Shown: positions 1 to 9,707 of the stretch, piece after piece | Position numbering within the stretch: position 1 is the stretch's first letter | How the letters are laid out: each line of letters opens with the position of its first letter | Origin: Blautia faecicola | GTDB lineage: Bacteria > Bacillota > Clostridia > Lachnospirales > Lachnospiraceae | Length of the DNA stretch: 64,000 nucleotides | Assembly (NCBI RefSeq): GCF_004123145.1 | Contig: NZ_SDKC01000001.1 | Coordinates: 151,501-215,500 of the forward strand | Direction: 5' to 3' | Notes under the pieces: generated by a model | Told to the model about the DNA's origin: nothing | Seen by the model: the letters and a program-made list of their open reading frames with translations, nothing else | Databases searched by the model: none | Translations under genes and position numbers: made by a program

Positions 1-2
1 AA

Positions 3-1154
3 AAGATACATTTGACATTGAATTCAGGACAAAAATTTACGGAGACATTTCTAGATAGTACGCCTACACTGCAGAGTACAGTTGAAAAAGCAGAATCAAA
101 TTATTCTGCCGGAACTATTGATGAAAGTATGCTTTCTGAAGAAGAAAAGAAAATGGTAGAGCAGTTCGCAAGTGAAATTGATATTGAAAACGTGGATCAG
201 ATTGTAAATTACGGACTAAAAGCACAAACTAACATATCTGAATTCTCGGCTACGATATTAAAAAAAGTAAAAACATATGATTTGGGAGAAGTAGGGATTT
301 CATTAAAAGAACTGACTGTGGCATTAGATGCGACAACAGAACCAGAGAAAAAGGGAATTTTAGGAATTTTTCAAAAGGCAAAAAGAGGAATTGGATCTAT
401 AAGAGCCAATTATGCCAAGGCAGAAAGTAATGTTGACAGGATAGAAAAGGACCTGATTAAACATAGAGATGTATTGGGGCAAGATATTTCTATGTATCAG
501 CAAATGTATGAGCTGAATATGCAATATTATAAAGAATTAACTATGTATATAATAGCTGGTAAGAAGGCACTTGATCAGGCAAAACACACAAAACTTAAAC
601 AATTAAAAGAGAATGCTGAAAACTCGGATAAACAGGAGGATGTACAGGTATATCGTGATTATGAGGATCTTTGTCATAGATTCGAAAAGAAATTATCAGA
701 CTTGGAGTTAACAAGAGTTATTTCAATCCAATCAGCACCTCAGGTACGTATGCTTCAAAATAACGATAGAGAATTACTTGATAAACTGCAGTCATCATTA
801 GCAAATACGATACCTCTTTGGAGAAATCAATTAGTACTTTCACTGGGAATAGAGCATACAAGCAGAGCTTTAGCTGCACAGGGAGCATTGTCTGAAAAAA
901 CAAATGAACTGTTAAGAAAGAATTCTGAGACATTGAAAATGGCAACGGTTGAAACGGCAAAGCAATCAGAAAAAGCGATTGTGGATATAGAGACATTAAA
1001 ACAGTGTAACAGAGATTTGATTGTCTCGATAAACGAGGTTGTAAAGATTCATGAGCAGGGAACGGTTCAGAGAGCGAAAACACAAGAAGAATTGGTTAAA
1101 ATAGAAGAGGAATTGAAACAGGCAATGCTTAAAGCCGGAAAGAACAGAAGATAG
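3..1154 (+). CDS. TelA/KlaA-family toxic anion resistance protein, 5' partial
   Basis: The reading frame is open to the left edge of the window, with no stop in the first codons. The earliest in-frame start visible is a TTG at 12, so the true start probably lies upstream. About 380 residues are visible. The protein is rich in Lys, Glu and Gln and almost entirely predicted helix/coiled coil, with no signal peptide. Its layout matches the TelA family (PF05816), including the stretch LDKLQSSLANTIPLWRNQL near residue 260 and the charged C-terminus. Family members are linked to tellurite and cell-envelope stress resistance by an unclear mechanism. The rhomboid gene begins 35 bp downstream on the same strand, so the two may be cotranscribed. 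The family call is fairly firm; the cellular role is not. Confidence 0.85.
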   Translation, partial: KIHLTLNSGQKFTETFLDSTPTLQSTVEKAESNYSAGTIDESMLSEEEKKMVEQFASEIDIENVDQIVNYGLKAQTNISEFSATILKKVKTYDLGEVGISLKELTVALDATTEPEKKGILGIFQKAKRGIGSIRANYAKAESNVDRIEKDLIKHRDVLGQDISMYQQMYELNMQYYKELTMYIIAGKKALDQAKHTKLKQLKENAENSDKQEDVQVYRDYEDLCHRFEKKLSDLELTRVISIQSAPQVRMLQNNDRELLDKLQSSLANTIPLWRNQLVLSLGIEHTSRALAAQGALSEKTNELLRKNSETLKMATVETAKQSEKAIVDIETLKQCNRDLIVSINEVVKIHEQGTVQRAKTQEELVKIEEELKQAMLKAGKNRR

Positions 1155-1189
1155 AATGAATATATTCTATTTGGAGAAAGTGAGAAATC

Positions 1190-1771
1190 ATGCATAGAAA
1201 ACTTAAAATTACATTTAATGCACCTGTAACATTAGGTTTTGTATTAATCTGCTTTATTGCTACCTTATTGGGAAGTATTTCTGGCGGAAAAATCACACAG
1301 AAAGTTTTTATGACATATCATTCTTCATTAACAAATCCGATGACATATTTTCGATTTATTACGCATATATTTGGGCATTCAGGATGGGAGCACTTTATCG
1401 GAAATGCATCTTATTTGTTGTTGCTTGGGCCGATGCTAGAGGAAAAATATGGTTCTAAAGAATGGGTTGAAGTGATTGGAATGACTGCCGTTGTTACCGG
1501 ATTAATGAATTATATATTCTTTTGGAATACCGGACTGTGTGGTGCTAGTGGGGTGGTATTTGCTTTTATTATACTGGCATCATTTACAAGTTTTAGAGAG
1601 GGCGAGATTCCATTAACTTTTATTTTAGCTGCTGTTTTGTTTATAGGGCAGCAGATATATGAAGGGATTATGGTAAGGGATAATATTTCAAATACGGCTC
1701 ATATTACAGGAGGAATAGTTGGGGCTGTAATAGGATATGGATCGAATAGAAAATCCAAATATGATTTGTGA
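1190..1771 (+). CDS. Rhomboid-family intramembrane serine protease
   Basis: This 193-residue polytopic membrane protein has about six hydrophobic segments. The rhomboid signatures are present: an HxxxN-type segment (HFIGNASYLLLLGPMLEEKY), the catalytic serine in GASGVVFAF about residue 119, and a late histidine in NTAHITGGIVGAVIGYG about residue 172. Together these make up the Ser-His dyad of intramembrane proteolysis, so the enzyme should be active and cleave membrane-anchored substrates. A GGAGAAAG ribosome site precedes the ATG. It follows the TelA-like gene closely and the pairing suggests a shared envelope-stress unit. The substrate is unknown. Confidence 0.88.
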   Translation: MHRKLKITFNAPVTLGFVLICFIATLLGSISGGKITQKVFMTYHSSLTNPMTYFRFITHIFGHSGWEHFIGNASYLLLLGPMLEEKYGSKEWVEVIGMTAVVTGLMNYIFFWNTGLCGASGVVFAFIILASFTSFREGEIPLTFILAAVLFIGQQIYEGIMVRDNISNTAHITGGIVGAVIGYGSNRKSKYDL

Positions 1772-1881
1772 CTCATCAAAATTATTTCTACATAAAGGAC
1801 GTATAGAAGATGGACTAAAAATACCGATAGGAGTGCACTTGTAGATAGAAAAGAAATAACGAAGAATATAGGCAATCTCTG

Positions 1882-1911
1882 TTGACCACAGAACCGTACA
1901 ACAGGTAAAAT
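1882..1911 (+). promoter_or_regulatory. Putative sigma-A promoter for the GH42 gene
   Basis: TTGACC (1882-1887) and TAAAAT (1906-1911) are separated by 18 bp, a near-consensus housekeeping promoter lying about 55 bp upstream of the beta-galactosidase start. The stretch from 1772 to 1967 holds no other gene that I can see. Confidence 0.5.
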
Positions 1912-1967
1912 CATAGTAGGATTTCCATAAAGATGATGGAAAAATAATAAAAGAGAAGGTAAGCAAA

Positions 1968-3980
1968 ATGGATAAATTACTGTATGGGGTGGCGTACTAT
2001 GATGAGTATATGCCATGTGACCGTCTGGCCAAGGACGTGGAAATGATGAAAGCGGCAGGGATCAATCTGGTCCGTATCGCGGAGTCAACCTGGAGCACCT
2101 GTGAACCGCAGGAAGGTGTATTTGATTTCAGCCATGTGACGCGCGTGCTGGATGCGATGGAAGGGGCGGGAATCTCTGTCATTATCGGAACGCCGACGTA
2201 CGCAATTCCGACCTGGATGGTAAAATCCCACCCGGATGTACTGGCAACCACAAAGAAGGGACCGGGTATCTACGGGGCGCGTCAGATTATGGATATCACG
2301 CACCCGGTATATCGCTATTATGGTGAGCGCGTGATCCGCAAGCTGATGGAGGTGTCTGCACACAGAAAATGTGTGATCGGCTTCCAGCTGGATAATGAGA
2401 CGAAATATTATGAGACTGCGGGAAAAAATGTGCAGGAGCAGTTTGTAAAATATCTGAGGACGAAATTTAACGACGATCTGGACGCGATGAATCAGGCGTT
2501 TGGACTGGATTACTGGAGCAACCGGATCAATGCGTGGGAGGATTTTCCGGATGTGCGCGGAACGATCAATGGAAGTCTCGGTGCGGAATTCCAGAAGTTC
2601 CAGAGAACACTGGTGGATGATTATCTGCAATGGCAGGCGGATATTGTGAAGGAGTATGCGAGGGAAGACCAGTTTATCACGCATAACTTTGATTTTGACT
2701 GGAGAGGGTATTCCTACGGGGTACAGCCGATGGTGGATCACAAGCATGCGGCGAGGGCGCTGACGGTAGCAGGTGTGGATATTTATCATCCGACACAGGA
2801 CGAGCTGACCGGTGCGGAGATATCCTATGGCGGGGACAGTACCCGTTCGCTGAAAGAAGATAATTATTTTGTCCTGGAGACAGAAGCGCAGGGATTCCCG
2901 GGATGGGTTCCGTATGACGGACAGCTTCGTCTGCAGGCATTCAGCCATCTGGCTTCCGGAGCAAATATGGTGGAATACTGGCACTGGCATTCGATTCATA
3001 ACTCATTTGAAACTTACTGGAAGGGACTGTTGAGTCATGATTTTAAGGAAAATGATACCTACCGTTCTGCGAAAGTGATCGGTAAGGAATTTGCGGAGCT
3101 GGGAAGTCATCTGGTGAATCTGAAAAAGCACAATAAGGTTGGTTTCCTGGTGAGCAACGAAGCGCAGACGGCTCTGGACTGGTTCCCGATTGACGGAACC
3201 GCAGGCGGTGGCGGTGCATGCAAGTACAACGATGTAGTTCGTTATGTCTATGATCAGTTATATAAACTGAATGTGGAATGTGATTTCCTGTGGCCGGAGA
3301 CAGAGAGCTTTGATCAGTATGATCTGCTGGTAGTACCGGCTCTGTATGCAGCGCCGGAATCTCTGCTTCAGAAGATCAATGATTATGTGGCAGCGGGCGG
3401 TCATCTGTTTACGACATTTAAGACCGGTTTTACGGATGAGAATCTGAAGGTGTTCCACGACAGCCAGCCGCATATTTTGGATCGGTGTCTTGGTATTTCC
3501 TACAGTCATTTTACGTTCCCGAAGCAGGTGAAGCTGTCTGGAGAGACGTATCACTGCGAAGATAATGAGTTAAAGAACTTTATGGAACTGGTGAACCCGG
3601 AAGGGGCGCAGGTGCTGGCTTCTTATGATCATTATAACTGGAAGCGGTATGCGGCAGTGACGAGAAATGCGTATGGAAAGGGAACGGCTACTTATCTCGG
3701 CTGCTGGACCGGTGATGCGATGCTTCGGGAGATCCTTACGGATGTGTTGAAGGATGCAGGATTGTGGGGTATGGAACAGGAAGTGGAGTTCCCGGTGATT
3801 ATCAAGAAGGGGACAAATGATCTTGGAAAAGAAGTTGTATATTATCTGAACTATTCGCCGGAAGTACGGAATGTGATTTATCATGGCACTGATGGAGAGG
3901 AATTGTTTGGAAAGGCTGCAGTTACTGATGGACAGGTTTTGGAAATCGGGGGCTGGGATCTGAAGATTGTGGAACGGTAA
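1968..3980 (+). CDS. GH42 beta-galactosidase
   Basis: This 670-residue protein lacks a signal peptide, so it should hydrolyse terminal beta-galactosides in the cytoplasm. The N-terminal part (about 1-380) is the GH42 TIM barrel starting GVAYYDEYMP. The acid/base glutamate is Glu144 in FQLDNETKYY, and the likely nucleophile is Glu304 in FVLETEAQGFPGW. A trimerisation-like domain (about 385-600, with LLVVPALYAAPESLLQKIN) and a small C-terminal beta domain follow, matching the usual GH42 length of 650-700. AGAAGG lies before the ATG. A strong terminator follows immediately, so it is probably monocistronic. The downstream importer and the GH112 enzyme suggest use of milk- or mucin-type galactosides, although the exact substrate cannot be read from sequence. 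Confidence 0.93.
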   Translation: MDKLLYGVAYYDEYMPCDRLAKDVEMMKAAGINLVRIAESTWSTCEPQEGVFDFSHVTRVLDAMEGAGISVIIGTPTYAIPTWMVKSHPDVLATTKKGPGIYGARQIMDITHPVYRYYGERVIRKLMEVSAHRKCVIGFQLDNETKYYETAGKNVQEQFVKYLRTKFNDDLDAMNQAFGLDYWSNRINAWEDFPDVRGTINGSLGAEFQKFQRTLVDDYLQWQADIVKEYAREDQFITHNFDFDWRGYSYGVQPMVDHKHAARALTVAGVDIYHPTQDELTGAEISYGGDSTRSLKEDNYFVLETEAQGFPGWVPYDGQLRLQAFSHLASGANMVEYWHWHSIHNSFETYWKGLLSHDFKENDTYRSAKVIGKEFAELGSHLVNLKKHNKVGFLVSNEAQTALDWFPIDGTAGGGGACKYNDVVRYVYDQLYKLNVECDFLWPETESFDQYDLLVVPALYAAPESLLQKINDYVAAGGHLFTTFKTGFTDENLKVFHDSQPHILDRCLGISYSHFTFPKQVKLSGETYHCEDNELKNFMELVNPEGAQVLASYDHYNWKRYAAVTRNAYGKGTATYLGCWTGDAMLREILTDVLKDAGLWGMEQEVEFPVIIKKGTNDLGKEVVYYLNYSPEVRNVIYHGTDGEELFGKAAVTDGQVLEIGGWDLKIVER

Positions 3981-3990
3981 ATAAAAGGGG

Positions 3991-4034
3991 AGCTGTCCTT
4001 CATGGATGAAAACTATGGAGGACGGCTTTTTTTT
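3991..4034 (+). terminator. Intrinsic terminator after the GH42 gene
   Basis: The arm AGCTGTCCTTCAT pairs with ATGGAGGACGGCT and is followed by eight T residues, closing the GH42 transcript. Confidence 0.85.
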
Positions 4035-4191
4035 CATTGTCTATCCCCCGGATGAGGATATAAAAAAGAAAAAAGTGCGAAAATATCGGTTGAAGAAAGG
4101 ATAAAAATATAACCCCACAGGGGGCTTGCGAGGAGAGAAAAGACAGGTTATGATAGGCACACAACAGAAATAGGTTGTAAGTTCGCTCAGA

Positions 4192-4290
4192 CCGTACTGC
4201 TTCCTCCGCATCTATAAGCAGTATGGAAGGGAAAGCAAATAATGTCAGAAGTGAGGAAAGAAATCCGGGAAAGATTCCTTTCCTTTCTTT
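4192..4290 (+). promoter_or_regulatory. Structured leader of the importer operon
   Basis: The gap 4035-4316 before the binding-protein gene holds two inverted repeats. CCGTACTGCTT (4192-4202) pairs with AAGCAGTATGG (4216-4226). A purine-rich GAAAGAAATCC..GGAAAG stretch then pairs with CTTTCCTTTCTTT and runs into T residues near 4290. The second could act as a weak attenuator. I do not recognise a known riboswitch, and no convincing -35/-10 pair stands out. Confidence 0.3.
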
Positions 4291-4316
4291 TTACAGAAAT
4301 CAGAAAGGGGAAACAT

Positions 4317-5930
4317 ATGAAGAAGAAAATGGTTGCGGTATTGCTTGCAGTAGGTCTGGTGATATCTCTGGCGGCCTGTGGGGGTGCATCAGAAACAGGG
4401 AACACTGCGGAAACGAAGACGGAGAATGAGGAAACAGCAGGTGATGAACCGGAAGAAGAAGCAGAAAATACAGAAGAATCTACGCTGGTCTACGGATCCG
4501 GAGATTATACACGGATCAATCCGGCGATGGACGAACACTGTGAGATTAATGTACTGTTGTTTAATGGTCTGACCGCTCATGATGCGGATGATCAGGTGGT
4601 GCCTGGGCTTGCAGAAAGCTGGGATTATGATGAAGATACTTATACCTATACATTCCACATCAGAGATGGAATTAAATGGCATGATGGGGAACCATTTACG
4701 GCAGACGATGTAAAATTTACAATAGAAGCGATCATGGATCCGGACAACGGATCGGAGAATGCACCAAATTATGAAGATGTGCAGGAAATTACAGTCACGG
4801 ATGACCGGACGATCGCCTTTAAACTGGCAGAACCAAATGTGGCATTTCTGGAATATATGACAATGGCGATTTTGCCAAAACATCTTCTGGATGGAGAAGA
4901 TATGCAGGAATCGGATTTCTTCCGTCATCCGATAGGAACAGGTCCATATAAACTGGAAAGCTGGGATGCAGGACAGTCAATTGTCATGGTGAAAAACGAA
5001 GATTATTATCTTGGCAGTCCGAAAATTGATAAAGTGATCTTTAAGATTGTAGAGGATGACAATACACAGGCAGTACAGTTACAGTCCGGTGAGATTGATA
5101 TGGCGCTGTTAGATCCGAAAAATGCACAGAGTTTTAAGGATGCAGAAGATTATACCTGCTATGATATGACGACTTCGGATTATCGTGGTATTATGTTTAA
5201 TTTCGGCAACGATTACTGGACGGAAAATAAAGATATTATTCCAGCAGTATGTTATGGTATTGACCGGCAGGCAATTATTGATGCAGTGCTTCTGGGACAG
5301 GGAATGCCGGCTTATGGTCCATTGCAGAGAAATATCTACAATGATGAGAATGTGGAACATTATGATTATAATCCGGAAAAGGCAAAAGAGATTCTTGAGA
5401 ATGCAGGATGTACCATGGGTGATGATGGCTTCTATGAAAGAAACGGGGAAGAGATCGGTTTTGTGATCAGTGTTATGTCAGGCGAACAGGATCGAATCGA
5501 TATCGCCCAGGCAGCGGCACAGCAGTTGCAGGAAATTGGCATCAACTGTACAGTAGATATCCCGGCGCAGATGGACTGGGGTGGACAGATGGCATGTCTG
5601 ATCGGATGGGGAAGCCCGTTTGATGCAGATGACCATACCTATAAGGTTTTTGGTACAGATAAGGGGGCTAATTATTCCGGTTATTCCAATGAAAAAGTGG
5701 ATGAATATCTGACTCTGGCGAGACAGTATGAAGATCAGGAAACCCGTGCGAAATATTATGATTTGTTCCAGGAAGAACTGGCAAAGGATCCGGCATATGC
5801 ATTTATCTGTTATATTGATGCCAATTATGTGGCGGATTCGGATATCAAAGGAATTTCGGAGCAGACCGTACTTGGACATCATGGAGTTGGTATTTTCTGG
5901 AATATTCAGGACTGGGAAATTACGGAATAA
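4317..5930 (+). CDS. ABC transporter substrate-binding lipoprotein, family 5 (Opp/Dpp type)
   Basis: The start is placed at ATG 4317, after AGAAAGGGG; an in-frame ATG at 4242 would add 25 residues without a ribosome site and bury the signal peptide. The resulting protein is about 537 residues. MKKKMVAVLLAVGLVISLAA ends in a lipobox with lipidated Cys followed by GG. A Glu/Thr-rich linker leads to the SBP_bac_5 fold, with YTYTFHIRDGIKWHDGEP and DIAQAAAQQLQEIGI as family hallmarks. Family-5 binding proteins carry di/oligopeptides, nickel or in some bacteria oligosaccharides. It is first in a five-gene operon (binding protein, ATPase, ATPase, permease, permease). Position beside the beta-galactosidase raises, but does not prove, a sugar substrate. 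Confidence 0.9.
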   Translation: MKKKMVAVLLAVGLVISLAACGGASETGNTAETKTENEETAGDEPEEEAENTEESTLVYGSGDYTRINPAMDEHCEINVLLFNGLTAHDADDQVVPGLAESWDYDEDTYTYTFHIRDGIKWHDGEPFTADDVKFTIEAIMDPDNGSENAPNYEDVQEITVTDDRTIAFKLAEPNVAFLEYMTMAILPKHLLDGEDMQESDFFRHPIGTGPYKLESWDAGQSIVMVKNEDYYLGSPKIDKVIFKIVEDDNTQAVQLQSGEIDMALLDPKNAQSFKDAEDYTCYDMTTSDYRGIMFNFGNDYWTENKDIIPAVCYGIDRQAIIDAVLLGQGMPAYGPLQRNIYNDENVEHYDYNPEKAKEILENAGCTMGDDGFYERNGEEIGFVISVMSGEQDRIDIAQAAAQQLQEIGINCTVDIPAQMDWGGQMACLIGWGSPFDADDHTYKVFGTDKGANYSGYSNEKVDEYLTLARQYEDQETRAKYYDLFQEELAKDPAYAFICYIDANYVADSDIKGISEQTVLGHHGVGIFWNIQDWEITE

Positions 5931-5996
5931 AAAGGAAAGATGAGAGTTGCAAAGAGACTGGAAACAGTCTCTTTATGCAGTTCTGAGAGGTTAGCA

Positions 5997-7013
5997 ATGA
6001 GTGAGTTACTGAAGACAGAACATCTGTCGGTAAGCTTTTTTACAGATGCCGGTGAAGTGGAGGCGGTTCGGGATGTAAGTTTTACTGTGCGAAAAGGGGA
6101 AGTTCTGGCAATTGTGGGAGAATCCGGATGCGGGAAAAGTGCATTATGCAAGAGCATTATGAAATTACTCCCGAAGACGGCAAAAATCAAGTCCGGGAAA
6201 ATACTGGTGAACGGAGTGGATATTACAGATTATACGGAAAAAAATATGTCGAGGCTGCGGGGAGAACTGTTCTCTATGGTTTTTCAGGATCCGATGACAT
6301 CTTTGAATCCGACGATCACAGTCGGAAAACAGATCGGGGAGGCGGTGAGGATCCATAATAAAAAAATGTCGAGAGGACAGATCAGAAAAAGAGTTATAGA
6401 ACTGATGCAGTTGGTGGAAATAGACAGACCGGAAGAAAGGATCCGTCAGTATCCTCATGAATTTTCCGGGGGTATGCGTCAGAGAGCAGTTATGGCAATT
6501 GCACTTGCCGGTAATCCGAAGATTCTGTTTGCCGACGAGCCTACGACTGCGCTGGATGTGACGATTCAGGCACAGATTCTGGATGTGTTCCGGCGGATCC
6601 AGAAAAAACTGGAGATGGCAACTGTGTTTATCAGCCATGATCTAGGGGTTGTAGCCGGAGTGGCAGACCGTGTGGCGGTTATGTATGCGGGAAAAATTGT
6701 GGAAATCGGAACGGCGGAGGAGATTTTTTATGATCCAAGGCATCCATATACCTGGGGACTGTTACAGTCACTTCCTGTTCTGTCAGAAGGAAAAGAATGG
6801 CTCCCGACACTGCCGGGCATGCCGCCTACCCTGATTCATCCGCCAAAGGGTGATGCATTTGCGGAGAGAAACGTATATGCAATGAGAATAGACTATGAAA
6901 AAGAGCCTCCTATGTTTCGGATTACAGATACCCATTATGCGGCTACCTGGCTGCTGGATGAGCGGGCACCGAAGGTGAAGGTTCCGATGGGAGGGCGAAG
7001 AGATGGGAAATGA
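5997..7013 (+). CDS. Oligopeptide/dipeptide-type ABC transporter ATP-binding protein (DppD-like)
   Basis: ATG 5997 follows GAGAGG and gives 338 residues; an earlier in-frame ATG at 5940 lacks support. Walker A is GESGCGKS, the signature is FSGGMRQR and Walker B is ILFADEPTTALD, so it is a competent ATPase. The C-terminal oligo_HPY-type extension is present (GDAFAERNVYAMRIDYEKEP), but positions that are usually Cys in DppD/OppD are Asp, Asn, Asp and Thr. The metal or Fe-S site seen in some relatives is therefore absent. It overlaps the next gene by 11 bp, indicating translational coupling. Confidence 0.92.
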   Translation: MSELLKTEHLSVSFFTDAGEVEAVRDVSFTVRKGEVLAIVGESGCGKSALCKSIMKLLPKTAKIKSGKILVNGVDITDYTEKNMSRLRGELFSMVFQDPMTSLNPTITVGKQIGEAVRIHNKKMSRGQIRKRVIELMQLVEIDRPEERIRQYPHEFSGGMRQRAVMAIALAGNPKILFADEPTTALDVTIQAQILDVFRRIQKKLEMATVFISHDLGVVAGVADRVAVMYAGKIVEIGTAEEIFYDPRHPYTWGLLQSLPVLSEGKEWLPTLPGMPPTLIHPPKGDAFAERNVYAMRIDYEKEPPMFRITDTHYAATWLLDERAPKVKVPMGGRRDGK

Positions 7014-7827
7014 TATTTTAATGGATGTGCAACATCTTTCACACATATTTCGGCTGAATCGGAAGGTGAAAGTGCATGCAGTGGATGATGTTTCTTTTCA
7101 AATAAAAAAAGGAGAAATTTACGGCCTGGTAGGAGAATCCGGATCCGGGAAATCGACAGTGGCGCGCTGTGTCATGAATATATACAAACCTTCCGCAGGA
7201 GAAATCTATTATAAAGGAATTCCGGTCTGCAAAAACAGAGAATTTAAAAAGAATCGGAAGATGTTACAGATGACGCGGCAGATGATTTTCCAGGACTCGG
7301 CTTCCAGCCTGAATCCGGGAATGAAAGTCAGAGATATCGTGGCGGAACCGCTGCGTATTCAGTCCCGAAAGATCTGTACAGATAAAAAGGAAATAGAAAA
7401 ACAGCTGGAGATGGTAGGACTTGACGGAAGCTATCTGGAAAAACATCCATATGAACTGTCCGGCGGGCAACGACAGCGGGTAGCGATTGCGCGCGCGTTG
7501 TTTGCAAAGCCGGATCTGATCGTAGCAGATGAGCCGATTGCATCACTGGATGTCTCTATCCAGGCACAGATGATCAATCTGTTCCGGAAATTGCAGAAAG
7601 AGCAGGGATTTTCGTTTCTCTTTATTGCACATGATCTTTCGATGGTGAAGTTTTTGTGCAATCGAACCGGGGTTATGTATCATGGAAAACTTGTGGAGGA
7701 AGGAACCACGGAGGATGTGTTTTCACATCCGGACCATGAGTATACAAAAGCATTGCTGGCAGCAATTCCCGTACCGGATCCGAGGAAAGAACGAAACAGA
7801 AGGGTGATGAAGTGCTATGAGGGGTGA
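7003..7827 (+). CDS. Oligopeptide/dipeptide-type ABC transporter ATP-binding protein (DppF-like)
   Basis: This is the second ATPase of the importer, at 274 residues. Walker A is GESGSGKST, the signature is LSGGQRQRVAIARAL and Walker B is LIVADEPIASLD. It is shorter than typical DppF/OppF proteins (about 320) because it ends soon after the ABC core (AAIPVPDPRKERNRR) and lacks most of the C-terminal extension. It overlaps the preceding ATPase and the following permease by 11 bp each. The two ATPases should act as a heterodimer on the cytoplasmic face. Confidence 0.92.
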   Translation: MGNDILMDVQHLSHIFRLNRKVKVHAVDDVSFQIKKGEIYGLVGESGSGKSTVARCVMNIYKPSAGEIYYKGIPVCKNREFKKNRKMLQMTRQMIFQDSASSLNPGMKVRDIVAEPLRIQSRKICTDKKEIEKQLEMVGLDGSYLEKHPYELSGGQRQRVAIARALFAKPDLIVADEPIASLDVSIQAQMINLFRKLQKEQGFSFLFIAHDLSMVKFLCNRTGVMYHGKLVEEGTTEDVFSHPDHEYTKALLAAIPVPDPRKERNRRVMKCYEG

Positions 7828-8824
7828 GCGGATATTATATTATGGGAAAAAGGTGCTTATTTTCATAATCAGCGTATGGGTACTGTCTCTTGTAACATTT
7901 TATGTATCCAGACTTGCACCTGGGGATCCACTGGTTTCTTATTATGGAGAACGCGTGGAAAAGATGAGCCCGGAAGAAAGGGAATGGGCGGAAGAGAAAC
8001 TTGGTCTGAATGATAAAATATCTGTACAGTATGCCAGATGGATCCGACAGGCATTTCATGGGAATTTTGGAATTTCATATAAATATAAAATGGATGTTCT
8101 GGAGGTACTCAAAAGCAGAATCGGCAATACACTGGTCCTCGGTGGCATTGGTTTTTTGATCATATTTTTTGGGTCGTTGCTTCTGGGCATTGTATGTGCA
8201 TGGAAAGAAGGCGGATGGACAGACCGTATGATCTGTAAAGTGGGAACCGTAATCAGCTGTGTACCGGAGTTCTGGCTGGCGCTGGTACTGATTCTTGTGT
8301 TTTCTGTTTCTCTTCGATGGCTGCCAAGCTCAGGAGCATATGCGGTGGGGCAGGAAAACAATCTTTCCGATCGTATCGTGCATATGATTCTTCCATTAGC
8401 GGTTATCGTGACAGAACATCTCTGGTATTATGGCTATATGGTCCGAAACAAAATGCTGGATGAAGTCCGTGCGGATTACGTGCTGCTGGCGAAGGCAAAG
8501 GGAATGAAAAAGTCCCGGATCATGCTCACACATTGTCTGAGAAATGTTATGCCGTCGTATCTGAGTATTATGGCAATTTCCGTAGCACATATTATGGGTG
8601 GAACGTATGTGGTGGAGACTGTTTTTTCCTATCCGGGAATCGGCACGCTGGCATATGAAAGTGCTCGCTATAAGGACTATAATCTGCTGATGGTGGTCAG
8701 TCTGCTGTCCGGGATCATAGTGATTGTCTGTAATATGGCAGCACAGATTCTCAATGAGCGAATCGATCCGCGCATCCGCATCAGCAGACATCCGGATATA
8801 CAGGAGGTGAGGGAACATGAATGA
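7817..8824 (+). CDS. ABC transporter permease (DppB-like)
   Basis: A 335-residue membrane protein with about six transmembrane segments, beginning with an N-terminal helix typical of DppB/OppB. The conserved N-terminal segment VTFYVSRLAPGDPL and the EAA-loop region VLLAKAKGMKKSRIMLTHCL are visible; the latter docks with the ATPases. It forms a heterodimeric channel with the next gene product, which it overlaps by 8 bp. Confidence 0.92.
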   Translation: MRGERILYYGKKVLIFIISVWVLSLVTFYVSRLAPGDPLVSYYGERVEKMSPEEREWAEEKLGLNDKISVQYARWIRQAFHGNFGISYKYKMDVLEVLKSRIGNTLVLGGIGFLIIFFGSLLLGIVCAWKEGGWTDRMICKVGTVISCVPEFWLALVLILVFSVSLRWLPSSGAYAVGQENNLSDRIVHMILPLAVIVTEHLWYYGYMVRNKMLDEVRADYVLLAKAKGMKKSRIMLTHCLRNVMPSYLSIMAISVAHIMGGTYVVETVFSYPGIGTLAYESARYKDYNLLMVVSLLSGIIVIVCNMAAQILNERIDPRIRISRHPDIQEVREHE

Positions 8825-9707
8825 TCCGTTTGAAATTGTCGGTGTAAGACCGGAACTTCTGGAACGTCAGGCACCGGAAAAAGAAAACAGATGGTATCAG
8901 GGAGTTCCCTGGCTGTCTGTCATTGTTCTTCTGATAATCGCTGGTGGATGTCTGTTCTGTAAATGGATCATGCCAAAAGATCCGTCCTATATGGATCTGA
9001 AAAATTATACCGTTGCTCCATGCAGGGAATTTCTGTTTGGGACAGATACCATGGGGAGAGATATTTTCTCCATGATATGGTACGGTGGACGACAGTCGTT
9101 GTTTATAGGATTTGTGGCAACAATGATATCAACCGGTATTGCGATTATCTTTGGAACTGTCAGTGGTCTGGCACCGGAATGGCTGGATATGTTACTTATG
9201 AGAATGACAGAGATTTTGCTGAGTATTCCCAATCTGCTTTTGGTTATTTTTCTGCAGGCGATTCTGGGGAAGGCAAATGTGCTGAGTCTGTCGCTGGTTA
9301 TAGGAATTACAAGCTGGACCAGTATAGCGAAAGTAGTAAGAACAGAAGTACGTCAGCTAAGAAGCAATGAATATGTAGTTGCAGCCAGATGCATGGGTGG
9401 CGGTTTTTTCTATATTCTCCGGAAACATCTTGCTCCCAACTTTTTATCTTCTATTATGTTCATGGTAGTTATGAATATTCGAAGTGCAATTGTGGAAGAA
9501 TCTACGTTGAGTTTTATGGGGATTGGGTTGCCACTGGAGATTATTTCATGGGGAAGCATGCTGTCACTGTCGGAAAAAGCATTGCTCACCGATGGCTGGT
9601 GGATCATTCTGATTCCCGGGGCGTTTCTTGTTGTAACCTTATTGGCCATTACCGGGATAGGAGATTATCTGAGAAAAGAGTTGAATAAGAAAGAGAGTTA
9701 TCTGTAG
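8817..9707 (+). CDS. ABC transporter permease (DppC-like)
   Basis: This 296-residue protein has an N-terminal helix, a periplasm-facing loop (FGTDTMGRDIFSMIWYG) typical of DppC/OppC, and then the BPD_transp_1 domain with VVAARCMGGGFFYILRKHL as EAA loop. It is the last gene of the importer. No clear rho-independent terminator follows directly; the next 380 bp hold a transposable element. Confidence 0.92.
   Translation: MNDPFEIVGVRPELLERQAPEKENRWYQGVPWLSVIVLLIIAGGCLFCKWIMPKDPSYMDLKNYTVAPCREFLFGTDTMGRDIFSMIWYGGRQSLFIGFVATMISTGIAIIFGTVSGLAPEWLDMLLMRMTEILLSIPNLLLVIFLQAILGKANVLSLSLVIGITSWTSIAKVVRTEVRQLRSNEYVVAARCMGGGFFYILRKHLAPNFLSSIMFMVVMNIRSAIVEESTLSFMGIGLPLEIISWGSMLSLSEKALLTDGWWIILIPGAFLVVTLLAITGIGDYLRKELNKKESYL

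Noticed and set aside
2085-2999. 304-codon minus-strand ORF inside the GH42 gene
   Set aside because: It is antisense to a well-conserved enzyme gene, with a composition typical of a shadow frame.
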